From Molanna angustata (taxonomy: Eukaryota; Arthropoda; Insecta; Trichoptera; Molannidae), in the NCBI GenBank assembly GCA_963576475.1, contig OY754978.1:13253799-13317798 (forward strand): DNA of 64,000 nt, read 5' to 3'. This document shows, one piece after another, positions 1-10,689 of this stretch. The stretch's first letter is position 1; each line of letters opens with the position of its first letter. The position numbers and the translations under genes were made by a program. The notes below the pieces were generated by a model. The model saw only the letters and a program-made list of their open reading frames with translations, was not told the origin of the DNA and did no database searches.

Positions 1-70
1 TTATTTTAGGGAACGTAGGAAGATGTATATGTACTTGTTTAACAAGGACATATTCATTTAAAAAAAAAAT
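1..70 (+). repeat. 3' end of a tRNA-derived SINE (family 2), cut by window edge
   Basis: The first 70 bases match the tail of the SINE at 17007-17180 almost base for base: TTTTAGGGAAC, GGAAGATGT, ATGTACTT, ACAAGGA and ATATTCATTTAAAA in the same order. The tRNA-like head would lie left of the window. This is a non-coding, non-autonomous retroposon remnant. Confidence 0.75.
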
Positions 71-625
71 AGAATTTCTATCTTATTTTATTCTATAAAG
101 TTTATTTGAGGGTATGTTTTTGTAATTGTTTTAATAAATTGTCAGTAAGAGGAAATATAACGCTGAATCTAGTACTGAAAACATGATATATTAAAACCGC
201 CTAATGAACTATGAAATTACGTATTAGTAAGGTTAACTATTGTGTGCGTTAAAAAGGATTTAAATGTGATTTAAACTATCGGAAACCTAAATTTTGAACA
301 AAACTGACTTGAAATGAAAAAAATATCACTTATATTCACATGATTGTATGCACTCTTTGCACATAAAATATTTATTTCTCTATGACACATTGTTAGGGAT
401 TAATTTTAAAAAAATGCTGAAAATAAGAAAATCTTTTATATATTTTTAGGCCAATTTATGATGAATTGTTAAATTATGTGTCAAAAATTCACTAAAAAAA
501 TCTCGAATTTACTGAGGGTATTTTTTTTTTGAACACACAGTATAACATATTTGATAAATTTAATTTAAAAAAGGGGTTGCCCTTTAAAGTGCTTAATAGA
601 ATCGAAGAAAATATCGGTCAGGAAA
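71..625. other. no recognisable feature
   Basis: AT-rich DNA without a long open frame or a repeat that I can match elsewhere in the window. Confidence 0.5.
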
Positions 626-719
626 CTATAATATCTTAAGATGTTATAGAACTCCATAAGATAATTAAATCCATGATATGGATGAACATGGAATCCGCCG
701 GTTGACCAGACTTGCCCCC
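626..719. mobile_element. half of a foldback element (MITE family M)
   Basis: The segment matches the right arm of the palindromic element at 13795-13972 and the element at 56446-56557: a central ATATCTTAAGATGTTATAG, then AACTCCATA, TCCATG and a terminal GACCAGACTTGCCCCC. The left arm is missing, so this is a truncated copy. It encodes nothing. It abuts a LINE C-terminal remnant on its right, so it probably inserted into that LINE. Confidence 0.6.
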
Positions 720-836
720 AGATTAAGAAAATGACCGATTATTATTCGGCGGTGCGAGCTGCGGAGAGCAGAGATGACTGGAGACGATTAATACTGTCCA
801 TTGTCTGTTCCATAGATCACGATCCTCAGCATTGAG
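720..836 (+). pseudogene. LINE C-terminal remnant
   Basis: Frame-by-eye translation gives DYYSAVRAAESRDDWRRLI followed by a stop near 835. The A-(E/D)-x-R-x-x-WRR ending is the usual C-terminal signature of insect non-LTR retrotransposon polyproteins. Only the last 35 or so codons survive. The element is cut on its left side by the foldback element ending at 719. Confidence 0.5.
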
Positions 837-1039
837 CAAATGAAAAATAATTTTTATTTACAATATCTCAAGTGTATCTTGTGCCACTTTGAATCCGAGA
901 CATTATCTCAACCCTTATTTCATCGGTGTTACATATCCACTTCTTCTATCCTTAACACCCTGAAATTCTTGTAAATTCAAAATTATACTTTATTCTTCAA
1001 AATATGTTTTTTCAACATTAATAGATATTTATACATTAA

Positions 1040-1540
1040 GTACCAAGTCCCAACATTAATGTATGCAAGTGAGACATGGACATGGTAGAAGACGCATGAA
1101 AATAAATTTATCGCTGTGGAAATGAGGTCCCTAAGACGAATGTGTGGTAGAACGATCTATGATAGGATAAGGAATGTGGACATCAGACGAGAATGCAAGA
1201 TTGAAAGAGATATTGTGAGTAAAATGAAAGTCAATACACTACGATGGTTCGGACATGTGGATAGAATGAACGATGAGCGCCTGACAAAGAAAGTATACAA
1301 GGCTGAAAAGAGTGGAATGAGAGGTCGTGGCCGCCCGAGAAAGAGTTTGCATGATCATATAAATGAGATTTTGAAAGATAGTAATATATGAAGTCAGAAT
1401 AATTGGAGAGCATGTATGACGCGATGCATGGATGTAAATGAGGCAAACATGTAGGTATGTTAAAATAGAGGTGTCTCCCGTTCGGCCCTCTCTGCCTAAC
1501 CCATGTAGGGATACGGCGTGATGGTATGTACATGTATGTA
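1040..1540 (+). mobile_element. LINE family A, 3' end (reverse transcriptase C-terminus plus 3' UTR)
   Basis: A frame running from about 1045 reads as the segment after the reverse transcriptase: LMYASETWTW, then a stop, then an open stretch at 1116-1391. That stretch contains MRSLRRMCG, LRWFGHVDRMNDERLTKK and GRGRPRKS. This order (SLRRMCG, then WFGHV.RM..ERL, then RGRGRPR) is typical of a very common lepidopteran LINE class. The tail at about 1490-1535 has a GCCTAACCCATGTAGGGATA block followed by GCGTGATGGTATGTA and GTATGTATG repeats. The copy is 5'-truncated and has an in-frame stop, so it is dead. Other copies are at 29291, 32590, 36350 and 41145. The clade assignment is uncertain. Confidence 0.75.
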
Positions 1541-1612
1541 TGTACTATAGATATTTATATTTTGTAACTTCTATCTCTCACTGAATCTAAATTTAAATCG
1601 CTATACAGAAAA

Positions 1613-1915
1613 AAAATATTATGACAACCGAGCGGGCTACTTGCGTTTTAGCCAAACCTTTGTAATCAGTAATTAAGGTTTATCTATTTGTGACTGTACT
1701 GTTTGGCTGTGTGCACAAAACATTTAGTTGCAAAATATTTTACAAAATATTGTGCGTTACAAAATATGTTTTCAGTGTAAGTACGTCTTTTTTTTCTTTG
1801 TAACTTCTTTATAAGAAATAATGTGATAACACATACAAATATATCAACTAAATGTATAAAACAAAAATGTATATATGTGATGTGCAATTGTTTTTTTCTT
1901 AATAAATAAATAAAA
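1613..1915 (+). repeat. unclassified interspersed repeat
   Basis: Bases 1613-1721 match 48121-48226, sharing ATATTATGACAA, GGCTACTTGCGTTTTAGCC, AAACCTTTGT and TTTGGCTGTGTGCACAAAAC. Bases 1851-1912 match 55671-55735, sharing TATAAAACAAAAAT, TGTGATGTG and AATTGTTTTTT before a TAAA run. This may be one element with a TAAA tail or two neighbouring repeats. No coding potential was recognised. Confidence 0.5.
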
Positions 1916-1992
1916 AACACATCATTATAATTCATACATCTTTTCTTTTTTCTTAACTGTTATTTTGTTTTGGAGTTGAGTAATAATTTTGT

Positions 1993-2160
1993 TAATAAAT
2001 TAAAATAATAACTTTTTTGTTTACACCACTTTTGAGTATATTATTTTTAGAGCTGACCCACTTCCTCATCCGAACAAACTTATACTTACTACAAACCGGT
2101 TAACATTAAATAGGTACTCAACAGTGGTGTAAACAAAAAAGTTATTATTTTAATTTATTA
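1993..2160. mobile_element. 168 bp element with 38 bp perfect terminal inverted repeats
   Basis: Bases 1993-2030 are the exact reverse complement of 2123-2160 (TAATAAATTAAAATAATAAC, then TTTTTTGTTTACACCACT). The inner bases TTTTGAGTA and TACTCAAC extend the pairing with small gaps. The inner end, GTGGTGTAAACAAA, resembles the sequence downstream of the Penelope-like 3' end at 18053-18075. The element may therefore be an inverted pair of Penelope termini rather than a DNA-transposon MITE. No coding sequence. Confidence 0.7.
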
Positions 2161-3525
2161 GTTAAAATGAACCACAAAGTAATAGCTGGAATGTATCAAT
2201 AATTTTGTTATTTAAATATATTTTTAATAATGTTTTTCTCATTATTAAAAATATAGACTTCAATATTCTAGGTCTACTAATCACTTGGTCTACTAAACCG
2301 AGTAGCAGTGTGATAAGAAGGCAGGTACCTACTAATCACACAATAAATTTTTTCCAATAAAAAAATAAATTGCTATTTTTTTAACTAATTTTCACCCCAT
2401 ATCTAGTGACACAGTCAAAGTTGTTATTTATACCTACATGTGCATTAAACCATACGTAGGTACAGTACCGCGTACAAAAACACCTCTAAATGTGGTAATC
2501 AAAACGGCGAGGCACATTAATAAAAAGAACGATTTCTCTTTGTAGTAATTCGTAATGTATTGGATTGTTCTGGACATGGATACTGAGGGGAATAAAAAAA
2601 TTCTACTCGCTGCTCCACGTTTCCAATCACCACAAATTATAGACTTTTTCGTTTGTTCTCTTATTTTTCGAGCACTTGATTGTAACAAAATATTTTACTA
2701 GGATAAAATACATTTGTGCTGAGACAGCGCCATTGTGCGTTTTAGTTTGGCACAACTTAAATGCTAAAATATATCATTTCTATTCATTAGATATTTACGT
2801 TCATGTTGCATAGACAATAAAAGTATGTACGTTTTCAATCTTATTTTATATAACAAACCAAGTATTTTTAATCTCCATTACTATGGAATGGCAAATATCT
2901 CAATTTTTCACATTTTTTGTATAATTATCAACCATATTTTTCTGAATACTTACATATATTATTTTCTTTTATCAAGACGACAATATTGGCCGATTAGACC
3001 CTTATCAATTGATAAAAGGAAAAAAAATATAATGTGTGGAACAATAATCAATACCTATTGTTTGATTAAAAAAACTAGTATAATAGTTCTACGCCATCAA
3101 TATTGGCAATATAAAGACATTAGATAATTATGTAGGTGTACAAATTGTGTTTTGTAACAATGTTTTTTATGCATAGCATATAAACGTATTGCGAATTATG
3201 AGATTAATTTTCTATCCTCGTTTCAGCCCAAACTGATTGGTACTTGTTCAAATGATTTCATATTTATTTATTCATTTTCATTGGGATGCTACCGCTCATT
3301 TTCAATTACATAAATGATATAATATTATTTTTTTTTTGCGCGGCGCTGGCCGATTTACTAATGATATTAATAACAATTAAGCACTACAAATAATTACACT
3401 CAATTATTATAATTACCATTATACACTTCCTCAAAAGAATTAGCAGATCAATGCGTAAATTGTAAATTATTTAAAAGAGCAAAATAAAATGCAACAAACG
3501 CATCATCAAGCTTTCAATTGGGAAT
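2161..3525. other. no recognisable feature
   Basis: AT-rich sequence with only short accidental open frames. Nothing matches a known protein or another part of the window. Confidence 0.5.
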
Positions 3526-3529
3526 AGTT

Positions 3530-4030
3530 CACCCATCCAGATACTTAACATATCAAAGGATTAGGCTCTGAGGTTGTCTCTATACTACCTAACAACCCTA
3601 CTGATTCCCGAATATTAACGTTTAAAAAATCTTTAACGATTCTACATGTATTCATTATTACCGTTTTTTGCATTTATATTATTAAGTTTTTCGATAAATC
3701 TATAATTTCTAAATTACGGATTAACGATTTTGGAATAATGCCAGTGGCTGAAATAATGAACGGTAATATTATTATTTTACGAGAATGCCAAAGTCTTTTT
3801 ATCTCGTTACCTAAAGCGGTGTATTTTCTAATTTTTTCATCAAAAGTTTTTATAATTTCAAATATATGTTATTTTTTTAATTTTATCATGTATTATTAAA
3901 TCGGGTCTGTTATGTTGAATTGACCGGTCAGTTAATATTGTTTTATCGTAATAAAGCGAAATATTATTATTTTCTAAAAATGAAATCGGATCATATTCAT
4001 AATATGGTTTTATGTTTATCGCGTCAATGA
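3530..4030 (-). pseudogene. C-terminal restriction-like endonuclease region of a LINE (REL family)
   Basis: The minus strand reads YYEYDPISFLENN, then LYYDKTILTDRS, then a RPDLIIHDKIKK block. After a one-base frameshift near 3865 it reads EKIRKYTALGNEIKRLW, then LPFIISATGIIPKSL. The order RPD, then LxEI/IP, then EKxxKYxxLxxEIxxxW, then SxTGxIPK is the same as in the plus-strand copy at 8516-8902. It corresponds to the C-terminal restriction-like endonuclease domain of R2/R4-type LINEs. The frameshift and missing upstream parts make this a dead copy. Confidence 0.7.
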
Positions 4031-4634
4031 ATTTATATATTTATATTTACAGTATTATTATTATTTTTTAGTTTTTTTTACACAATTTGAATAGTAAAAA
4101 TGAGCATAACGAATAAATGTTTGTAGACATTATGTATGACGCTGCGTGCTTATAAGTACCGAGTATTTTTTTTTTATTATACTAAACCTTCTGTGTTGAA
4201 ATAACCAACACAAATCCGGAATCTTTACCCGAAGTTAAACTTATCTCTAACGCATTTGGGGTGAGATAATTAGGTTATCAGAATGCTAGTGCGGAAAAGA
4301 AAAGCGTAAAAAATACCCACAAACAAACAATACACCCGACAGTGCCAGTAATCTACACAACTTCGTGTTGCTAACTAGTCATAGATTAAAATCAAAATGA
4401 GAAGAGAAACTAAGAAATAAACATTTTAATTTAAATCGAATTATACAAGAAATATGGAATTGCTTAGTTGTCGTTATAATTTTAAAATTTTCGTATGTAT
4501 TATTACTTTGAAAGAAAAAGTGATAACTAAATTGATTTATTGTTTATACGGCTAGATGCCTTTATTCACTTTTGATCACTTGTTCATAACAGAAAACCGT
4601 ACCAGGAGCAAATATAAATATACCTATTCATCCA
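4031..4634. other. no recognisable feature
   Basis: AT-rich DNA. No ORF or repeat was matched. Confidence 0.45.
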
Positions 4635-4785
4635 AAATTAAACACATCATTTGCGCAGCTCCACTGCACATACATGGCAGAACATTTTTTCAACAAACTT
4701 CCAACGGATATAAGACAGTCAAATTATGAAACGCTATGTAACAAAATAAAGAAACACTTTAAAAGAATAGAAAAAGGGTTCGAAT
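4635..4785 (+). pseudogene. short LINE C-terminal remnant
   Basis: The frame around the ATG at 4674 reads HMAEHFFNKLPTDIRQSN, then LCNKIKKHF. The phrase FNKLPxDIR...xxFKKxxKxxL is the usual end of Jockey-superfamily LINE polyproteins. Only about 45 codons are recognisable, and the frame then runs into unrelated AT-rich sequence. The match is short and so remains tentative. Confidence 0.4.
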
Positions 4786-4866
4786 ATTTTTATTATTACA
4801 TATGTTCGAATATTTTTATTAAACATTGGATTTTTTTTCCCTGTCGGGAGTCAAAGATATTTTTTA

Positions 4867-5195
4867 ACAGATTTTTAATTATCTCAATAGAGACGAAGTT
4901 GGAATATTTATTGTAGGAAAACCGGGAAATCAAGGCACCTACAGGGCTAACGACCTGTCATCGGCTGGCTTACGTGATCACTTTATGTGCTTGCGCAACG
5001 TTCACCAATTATGCCTTTTTAATGATAGGGATCTCATTAAAAAATGCATAATTGGTGAACGTTGCGCAAGCGCATAAAGTAATCACGTAAACCAGCCGAT
5101 GATAGGTCGTAAGCCCTGTAGGTGCCTTGATTTCCCGGTTCTCCTACAATAAATATTCCAACTTCGTCTCTATTGAGATAATTAAAAATCTGTTA
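4867..5195. mobile_element. 329 bp head-to-head inverted repeat of element P
   Basis: The arms 4867-5029 and 5033-5195 are reverse complements with few mismatches: both carry CAGATTTTTAATTATCTC, GAGACGAAGTTGGAATATTT, CAAGGCACCTACAGGGCT and GCGCAACGTTCACCAATTAT. Each arm equals the first 160 or so bases of the longer element seen at 9806-10260, 28923-29220 and (minus) 61600-62390. It therefore looks like two 5' ends of element P joined face to face. Confidence 0.8.
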
Positions 5196-5235
5196 GAAAA
5201 GGGGTTAGTAGAATCTTGGGGATTAAATTAATTTA

Positions 5236-5475
5236 TTGTTTTGATGATTTTTTTTGTTTTCATATTTTCTGTATTGATGCTTTTTATGTTTTAATACTTT
5301 TTGTATTGATGCTTTTTTGTGTTGTTGCTTTTTTATGCTATTTGTATTGATGCTTTTTTTGTTTTGATGCTATTTGTTTTGATGCTTTTTTTGTATTGAT
5401 GCTATCTTTGTTTTGATGTTTTTTGTATTGATGCTTTTTGTATTGATGCGTTTTGTATTGATGTTTTATTTTCGT
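5236..5475 (+). repeat. degenerate T-rich minisatellite, period about 17 bp
   Basis: Repeats of TTTTTGTATTGATGC, with length variation in the T run, occur about 12 times. The open frame at 5413-5661 (many FVLM repeats) is a by-product of this array and not a gene. Confidence 0.7.
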
Positions 5476-5680
5476 GTACCTATAGTTATACTATTGTTGA
5501 TTTTATATATTTTGTTTGTCTATGTTTTTATGTTATTGAATCGTTCTAAATGTACTCACTTTCTCAGCACAAGCATTTTATGCTTTTTGGGAAAGAGAAA
5601 AAAAAACAGTGTACAAATTCAAATAATTGTTATATACATATATTGTTTATTGATTAAATAAATTTAAAAAAAATTGAAAA

Positions 5681-5821
5681 GTCTGGATCTGTGAGACGAT
5701 TAATATCGTAAGTCTCCAGAATGTGGCAACTTGTTATTGGGTGCATGTTAAGTTAATATTTGACATAGTACCTGTTAGTTGCCCGAGAAGCAATATTAAA
5801 TAAATAAATAAATAAATAAAA
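5681..5821 (+). repeat. 5'-truncated SINE family 1
   Basis: Matches the tRNA-unrelated body and tail of the complete SINE at 15996-16228: GTCTGGATCTGTGAGACGAT, CTCCAGAATGTGGCAACTTG, ACCTGTTAGTTGCCCGAGAA, then an AAATAAATAAAT tail. The tRNA-like head is absent, as expected from incomplete reverse transcription. Confidence 0.85.
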
Positions 5822-5934
5822 GTCTTTTACGCAGAATGTATTTTGAAAAGTAAGCAAATTATATGAAACAAAGATCTACAAAATAAAACAAAAACAATAA
5901 TAAAATCCGGTATTATGAAATGAAATCCAAAAAA

Positions 5935-6010
5935 ATTGAATTTCTAAAAGGTGGGAGGAAATGGAAGAGGCCTATCTCCAGCAGTGGAAGGAAGAAGGTT
6001 GATTAAAAAG
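5935..6010 (+). pseudogene. LINE family C terminal codons
   Basis: Reads RWEEMEEAYLQQWKEEG before a stop. This is the terminal W-x-x-MEEAxxxxW signature shared with the family C copies at 17440-17775 and (minus) 46185-46402. Only the last 20 codons or so are recognisable. Confidence 0.45.
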
Positions 6011-6735
6011 AAGATAAGAACATTTCAAAATTTATAACGCCAATAACTGTATCCATTATTTAACAATACAAGTACTTAGGTAAGTAATAGCTTAGATTTT
6101 TTAAGTGTATAAATTTATAAAATAAAAAAACGGGAAGGGAATTATTAATCCGTCAAAAAAAATTAAATACTCAATCAATATGTGTTGGGGGCTATAATAT
6201 ATCGATTATACTTCATTGTGTATTTAAATTTTGATTTCATACAATATTCTTAAATTTCCACATTATGTATCATTTGAATAAATTTATAATTTTTAAAATT
6301 GTATATTAACAATTTTAAGTATCCCTATATCATATTCTGATTAATATATATTCAATTTTTTTATTTTATTTTATTAATGAATAATGTATGAATGTTTTAA
6401 TTAGATTTAAAAAATAAATACATTTTCTGACAACACTAAGTTGAAAAAAAAAACTAATTTATAATCAAACGTGGAGGCTTAAACTTTGTGGAAATTCATA
6501 TTTAATAAACTATTTTAATTTAACATAAAACATAGGGTTTTATGTTTGATTTTAATAATTTATAAAATATTTCAATTTACACAAATAACAAAGGAAGCAC
6601 ACAATATCTTAAAAGAGATTTTTCTTTATGTATTTAATACCTTGGCGACATAAATACACGAAAATATAGGTATGATTGAAACGTTATTCTGTGTCATTAA
6701 TTTCCTAAATTGAAATGGTTAAATATAATAATAAT
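6011..6735. other. no recognisable feature
   Basis: Very AT-rich DNA without a match. Confidence 0.45.
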
Positions 6736-6739
6736 AATA

Positions 6740-7095
6740 ATACACTTAACGACAACGAACGCAATCTAGAAATAACACATGACGCAAAAATTGAAATATG
6801 GAAAAATAAAACATTACATGGAATACACCCAAGTCATCTACAACAACAACATATTGATAAAGCCCTTAGTAATAATTGGCTCAAACACTCAGACCTCTAC
6901 GCAGAAACAGAAGGATTTATCATAGCTATTCAGGACAAAATAATAAAAACAAAAAACTACACGAAACATATTATAAAAGACAATACAATAACAAACGACA
7001 CATGCAGAAAGTGTAAATTACAAAAAGAAACAATAGAACACATAACAGGTGGCTGCTCAACTCTTGCACCGACGGAATATACAATAAGACATTGT
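6740..7095 (+). pseudogene. REL-family LINE, zinc-finger segment (upstream half)
   Basis: The open frame 6715-7119 contains LHGIHPSHLQQQHIDKALSN, then TEGFIIAIQDKIIKTKNY and a cysteine-histidine cluster CRKC-x8-H-x4-C (CRKCKLQKETIEHITGGC). Those features and their order are known from the region between reverse transcriptase and endonuclease in R2/R4-like LINEs. The match stops near YTIRH (about 7090) and resumes at 8496. The ATG at 6715 is fortuitous, because the element is 5'-truncated and preceded by an AAT run. Confidence 0.7.
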
Positions 7096-8495
7096 TATGT
7101 TATAGAAAATTATGTATAGGGAAAAATTAATAATTGGGAATTTATAGTTTTTTTTTGTGCGAACACACTAAATTGATTTTTGTCAAGTGGCAATATTTTT
7201 TATGATTAGCAAAGCTTATGTCAAATTCTTTCCTTTTGCCAACATCTATCGAAGCGGGTCGGCCAGCGTAGGAAAAATGGCGGCTGATATAACTTAAAAT
7301 TACTGAATTTGGGGTAAGTTTGTTTTATCTGTTCGTATGTCAAGATATTTTTGCAAGAGATCATTTTTCAAACCAATAATCCTGTTTTCTTTTCTATAAT
7401 CTAGATGCTGATATAAATGTCAGTCATCCCAAATTCAATCCTACCCTGATATTGCGCACCCATTTCTGATGAACATAATTTTTATTTAATTCTACAAATG
7501 GATTACTCGAATGTTATTCCATTTATTTTGCCATTGGAAGTATATTTTTTTTTGGATATTATTTTGCAATTACCATTCCTGCATATACACGACGATGTAA
7601 TGTTCGACATTTAATTCTGCCTAACCTAAAATTTTATAACTGACGACAAAGGAGTCACATATAGGAAATTGTCGGAGACAATTTCTTCACTTGGATTTTT
7701 TTACTTGGACACAAACAAATTTCTTCACTTGGATTTTTATTGTAACATAGAGGGATCAAGATACAAATAGTCACGAGAATTTTAAAATTTAAATACATCT
7801 TCTACAACCGGATTCATTTGAAGATATTGGTCATCGAGGGAATCTCCTTGTTCATGCTGCGAGTCGATATTGTTATCTAAAATGTTTACTCCATAGCTGT
7901 ATAATGATTTTATCTTTATGATTTACTGTCTGAATATATGAATGTGAATCCAGTATGTTTGAACCTAATATAAATTAGAATCATGATTTTGTGTATGATA
8001 TGAAAGAAATTTGATTAGGTTTGATTACGTTGTAAATTCATGATGTATGTAAATTTCAATTTTTAACATTATTTTTATAACAAATATTTAAAATTTCACT
8101 TTTGTATTCAATTACATTTTTCCTCTTATAGGAAATAATTAGTACTATCCAAACAAAGTTTGATATTTTAGAGTCATGTATTATATTTTTATTTATACAA
8201 TAAAAATGTAAATATCTCAAAATGCGTTGTCTCTCTATTCTCCTAATGCAGTACATCATCATCTCTCATATTCAGTTGATATTTTTATTTAATTTAATAT
8301 AATTGTTTGAATTCATTTTGTCTTCATATATGTTCACGATTAAAACAGGACCCTGAGAGTAAAATTTTCATGAGTCTCATTGCCTCTATCGCTGACTGTT
8401 GGTGGAAGGAAGTGTTGGAGCATGTGTTGTGACTTGAATAAGTAAGTTGAACCATTTATTCGGGCCACAATCACATTAAAAACTGTTCCAATATC
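7096..8495. other. about 1.4 kb of unassigned DNA splitting the REL-family LINE
   Basis: This stretch lies between two halves of one LINE coding region, so it is probably a later insertion. I could not see terminal repeats or a clear target duplication. A short piece at 8358-8405 (ATGAGTCTCATTGC, then ATCGCTGACTG and TGGTGG) recurs at 55541-55585. No protein was recognised. Confidence 0.45.
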
Positions 8496-9107
8496 ACACA
8501 CCTTTTCACTACTATTTGGAACTAGCCCACAAACATAAACTTATCGAAACACACCCCAAGTGGTATCAATACACACCCCCAGCTGTAACAGAAAATGATA
8601 ACTACAAACTATACTGGAATAGAGACATAATCACAGACAGAACAAACCTACATAAACGACCAGACATTACATTAATCGACAAAATACATAAACACATATA
8701 TCTAATAGAAATATCGATACCAAATACAGCAAATCTACAAAATAAACATTTAGAAAAAATAGATAAATACATACCTTTAGCAGAACAGATAAAATCACAG
8801 TGGAAACAAGAAAAAGTAACAATAGTCCCAATAATATTATCGTCTACAGGCATCATACCAAAAACTCTCCAAAAAAATAAAGACACATACCCCCATAGAT
8901 AGTTACCCCCATACGTAATCACCAACAAACAAAAAACTACAATTATCAACACATGCACAATAGTCAGAAAATTTCTACAGGTACCACTTTAAACAACTAC
9001 ACACAACCACACAGACACACAAACACATAGCCTCACAACTTGAGTACGCTCCGTTGTGAAGGAAATTACCGGACCATAACCGAGATCAATCTATAATAAT
9101 AATAATA
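8496..9107 (+). pseudogene. REL-family LINE, C-terminal endonuclease domain and 3' UTR
   Basis: The open frame 8516-8902 reads LELAHKHKLI, then YKLYWNRDIITDR, then KRPDITLIDKIHKHIYLIEI, then KHLEKIDKYIPLAEQIKSQW and IVPIILSSTGIIPKTL. RPD (residues 48-50) followed 14 residues later by an acidic residue (E65) fits the RPD-x(12-14)-D/E core of the restriction-like endonuclease that nicks the target DNA in R2/R4-type LINEs. A stop at 8900 precedes further family-like codons (PYVITNKQKTTIINTCTIVR). The 3' UTR ends in a TAA run at about 9090-9107. The minus-strand copy at 3530-4030 is a relative. Confidence 0.75.
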
Positions 9108-9440
9108 ATAAAACTGGCTTACTTATATAGCGCCGTTTTTGTGTGTCCACCTCAAGGGCGCTTTACAATTAAAACAAGGAATTAAACACTATAAGTTTTT
9201 TTTAAACAGTGGAATTCACTATTAATTACTCTGATGGTTGGAGGCAGATTGTTCCACTGAGTCGGTGGCGTCGGTGCCTTTACAGAAAAAGCATGTTCAC
9301 CGAATTTAGTGAAGTGACACCGGTTTTTCTCAGATAAACGTCGAGCGGTAGTTGCTGCATATCGAAGCCTTGTCCTCCGGTTTGTCATCTGTTGTGGTAT
9401 ACATAGCTCCGTTATGTATGATGGTGCTGTGGTGAGGTTA
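9108..9440 (-). pseudogene. LINE family D, C-terminus and 3' UTR
   Basis: On the minus strand, 9182-9388 reads RRTRLRYAATTARRLSEK, then KFGEHAFSVKAPTPPTQWNN, then LPPTIR and FHCLKKTYSV. RTRLRR..xxxxFGExAFSxxAPxxWNxLPxxIR is the usual end of CR1/L2-type invertebrate LINEs. The 3' UTR contains the facing words GGGCGCTTTAC and TATAGCGCCGTTTTTGTG, as in the family D copy at 43575. The rest of this element is displaced to 10283-10680, because element P inserted between. Confidence 0.65.
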
Positions 9441-9805
9441 AATCAATAGCGAAAATTTGTAGAAAGCAGTAACACCAACCATGGAATCTTCTAGATCAAT
9501 CGTAAAAGTATAAATAATATTTTTTCCGTCGCTCCGCCATTACTCTCCCGACTTGTCAAAGTACGCGTCATCCTTGTTATTCAGCCTCGTGAAAATTCAT
9601 TAAAAAGTATTATAAATAAAGTACCAGTTGTTATTTGTTAATTAAGTGTAGATTTAATGTAAGTAATTCTTTCATTCAATTATTCCAAATCATCTCTATG
9701 TAGGTATTCTTGATGAATTTATATTTAGAGGGAATTGTTAGTAATAATCTCAAGTTTATTTTTGAACACGCATTTAACAACCTTTTAATTTACAATTAAT
9801 ATTTA
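9441..9805. other. unassigned sequence
   Basis: Moderate complexity, no ORF. It contains the GC-richer patch CCGTCGCTCCGCCATTACTC near 9530. I could not identify it. An old LTR is possible but unsupported. Confidence 0.35.
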
Positions 9806-10260
9806 TAACAGATTTTTAATTATCTCAATAGAGACGAAGTTGGAATATTTATTGTAGGAGAACCGGGAAATCAAGGCACCTACAGGGCTTACGACCTGTC
9901 ATCGGCTGGTTTACGTGATCACTTTATGCGCTTGCGCAACGTTCACCAATTATGCCTTTTTAATGAGATCCCTATCAATTCAATTTTTGAAACTTCTATA
10001 TATTGTAATACTGAAATTCTTTTCGCTTGAAAATAAGGAATTTTTACTACAGCCATCTATGGGTGAAATTATGAACAACAATCTTATTATTTATTTTGTT
10101 GTAACGCCATCTATTGAGAGAATTGGTTTTTTTTTGTAAATAATGAAAGCTACAATTCTTATATGTGAGGTGACAATGCATTTTTCGCATAGAAGTCACC
10201 CCTGAATTGCGCCAGACTTATAAGGTCATTTTTGTCTTATTTACCTACTTGTACCTAATA
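9806..10260 (+). mobile_element. element P, complete-looking copy without rRNA insert
   Basis: About 455 bp, starting at TAACAGATTTTTAATTATCT and ending near TTATTTACCTACTTGTACC. It aligns end to end with the reverse complement of 61600-62390, except that the latter carries a roughly 340 bp 28S rRNA piece. Its first 160 bp equal each arm of the palindrome at 4867-5195. No protein is encoded, so it is non-autonomous and of unknown class. It lies between two parts of LINE family D. Confidence 0.75.
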
Positions 10261-10282
10261 TTTATAATTTTAATAATTAACA

Positions 10283-10680
10283 AAACCTCTAAAGTGCCTT
10301 TCCATTTACCGCTTTATGCACCAACCAACAGTCTTTGAACAAAATACGCTCCGGAACACGTAGCCAGTGCAGGTCTCTCAATAGTGGAGTGATGTGTTCA
10401 TATTTTGATGAGCCCTTAATTAATCTGGCAGCAGCGTTAAAGACGGATTTAAGACGATCCAATTGGATTTGTGGTAGACCACCATATATACTGTTACATT
10501 AGTCCAATCTTGAAACCACAAGCGCATTTATCAGCAAACGTGCTGCATCTACTGGTTAACTTTTTCTTATTGGTTTCAATTTCCGCAGTTGGTAAAAACA
10601 TGTGCTTATAGTATTATTTACCTGGGTTTCAAATGACAATTCGGAATCCAAGTGAACTCCAAGTAGTATAATATGTATGT
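10283..10680 (-). pseudogene. LINE family D, reverse transcriptase C-terminal part
   Basis: The minus strand reads QLRKLKPIRKS, a stop, then AARLLINALVVSRLD, then YGGLPQIQLDRLKSVFNAAA, then KYEHITPLLRDLHWLRVPER. This is the same order as the family D copy at 43784-44311 (LRQLKNIRRSL, then FVVSRLDYCN, then LPKYQLDRLQ, then HITPLLNELHWL). Several in-frame stops show that it is dead. It is the upstream partner of the fragment at 9108-9440. Confidence 0.65.
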
Positions 10681-10689
10681 ATATAGTGT

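Noticed and set aside
5413..5661. Small membrane protein (FVLM repeats)
   Set aside because: By-product of the T-rich minisatellite.
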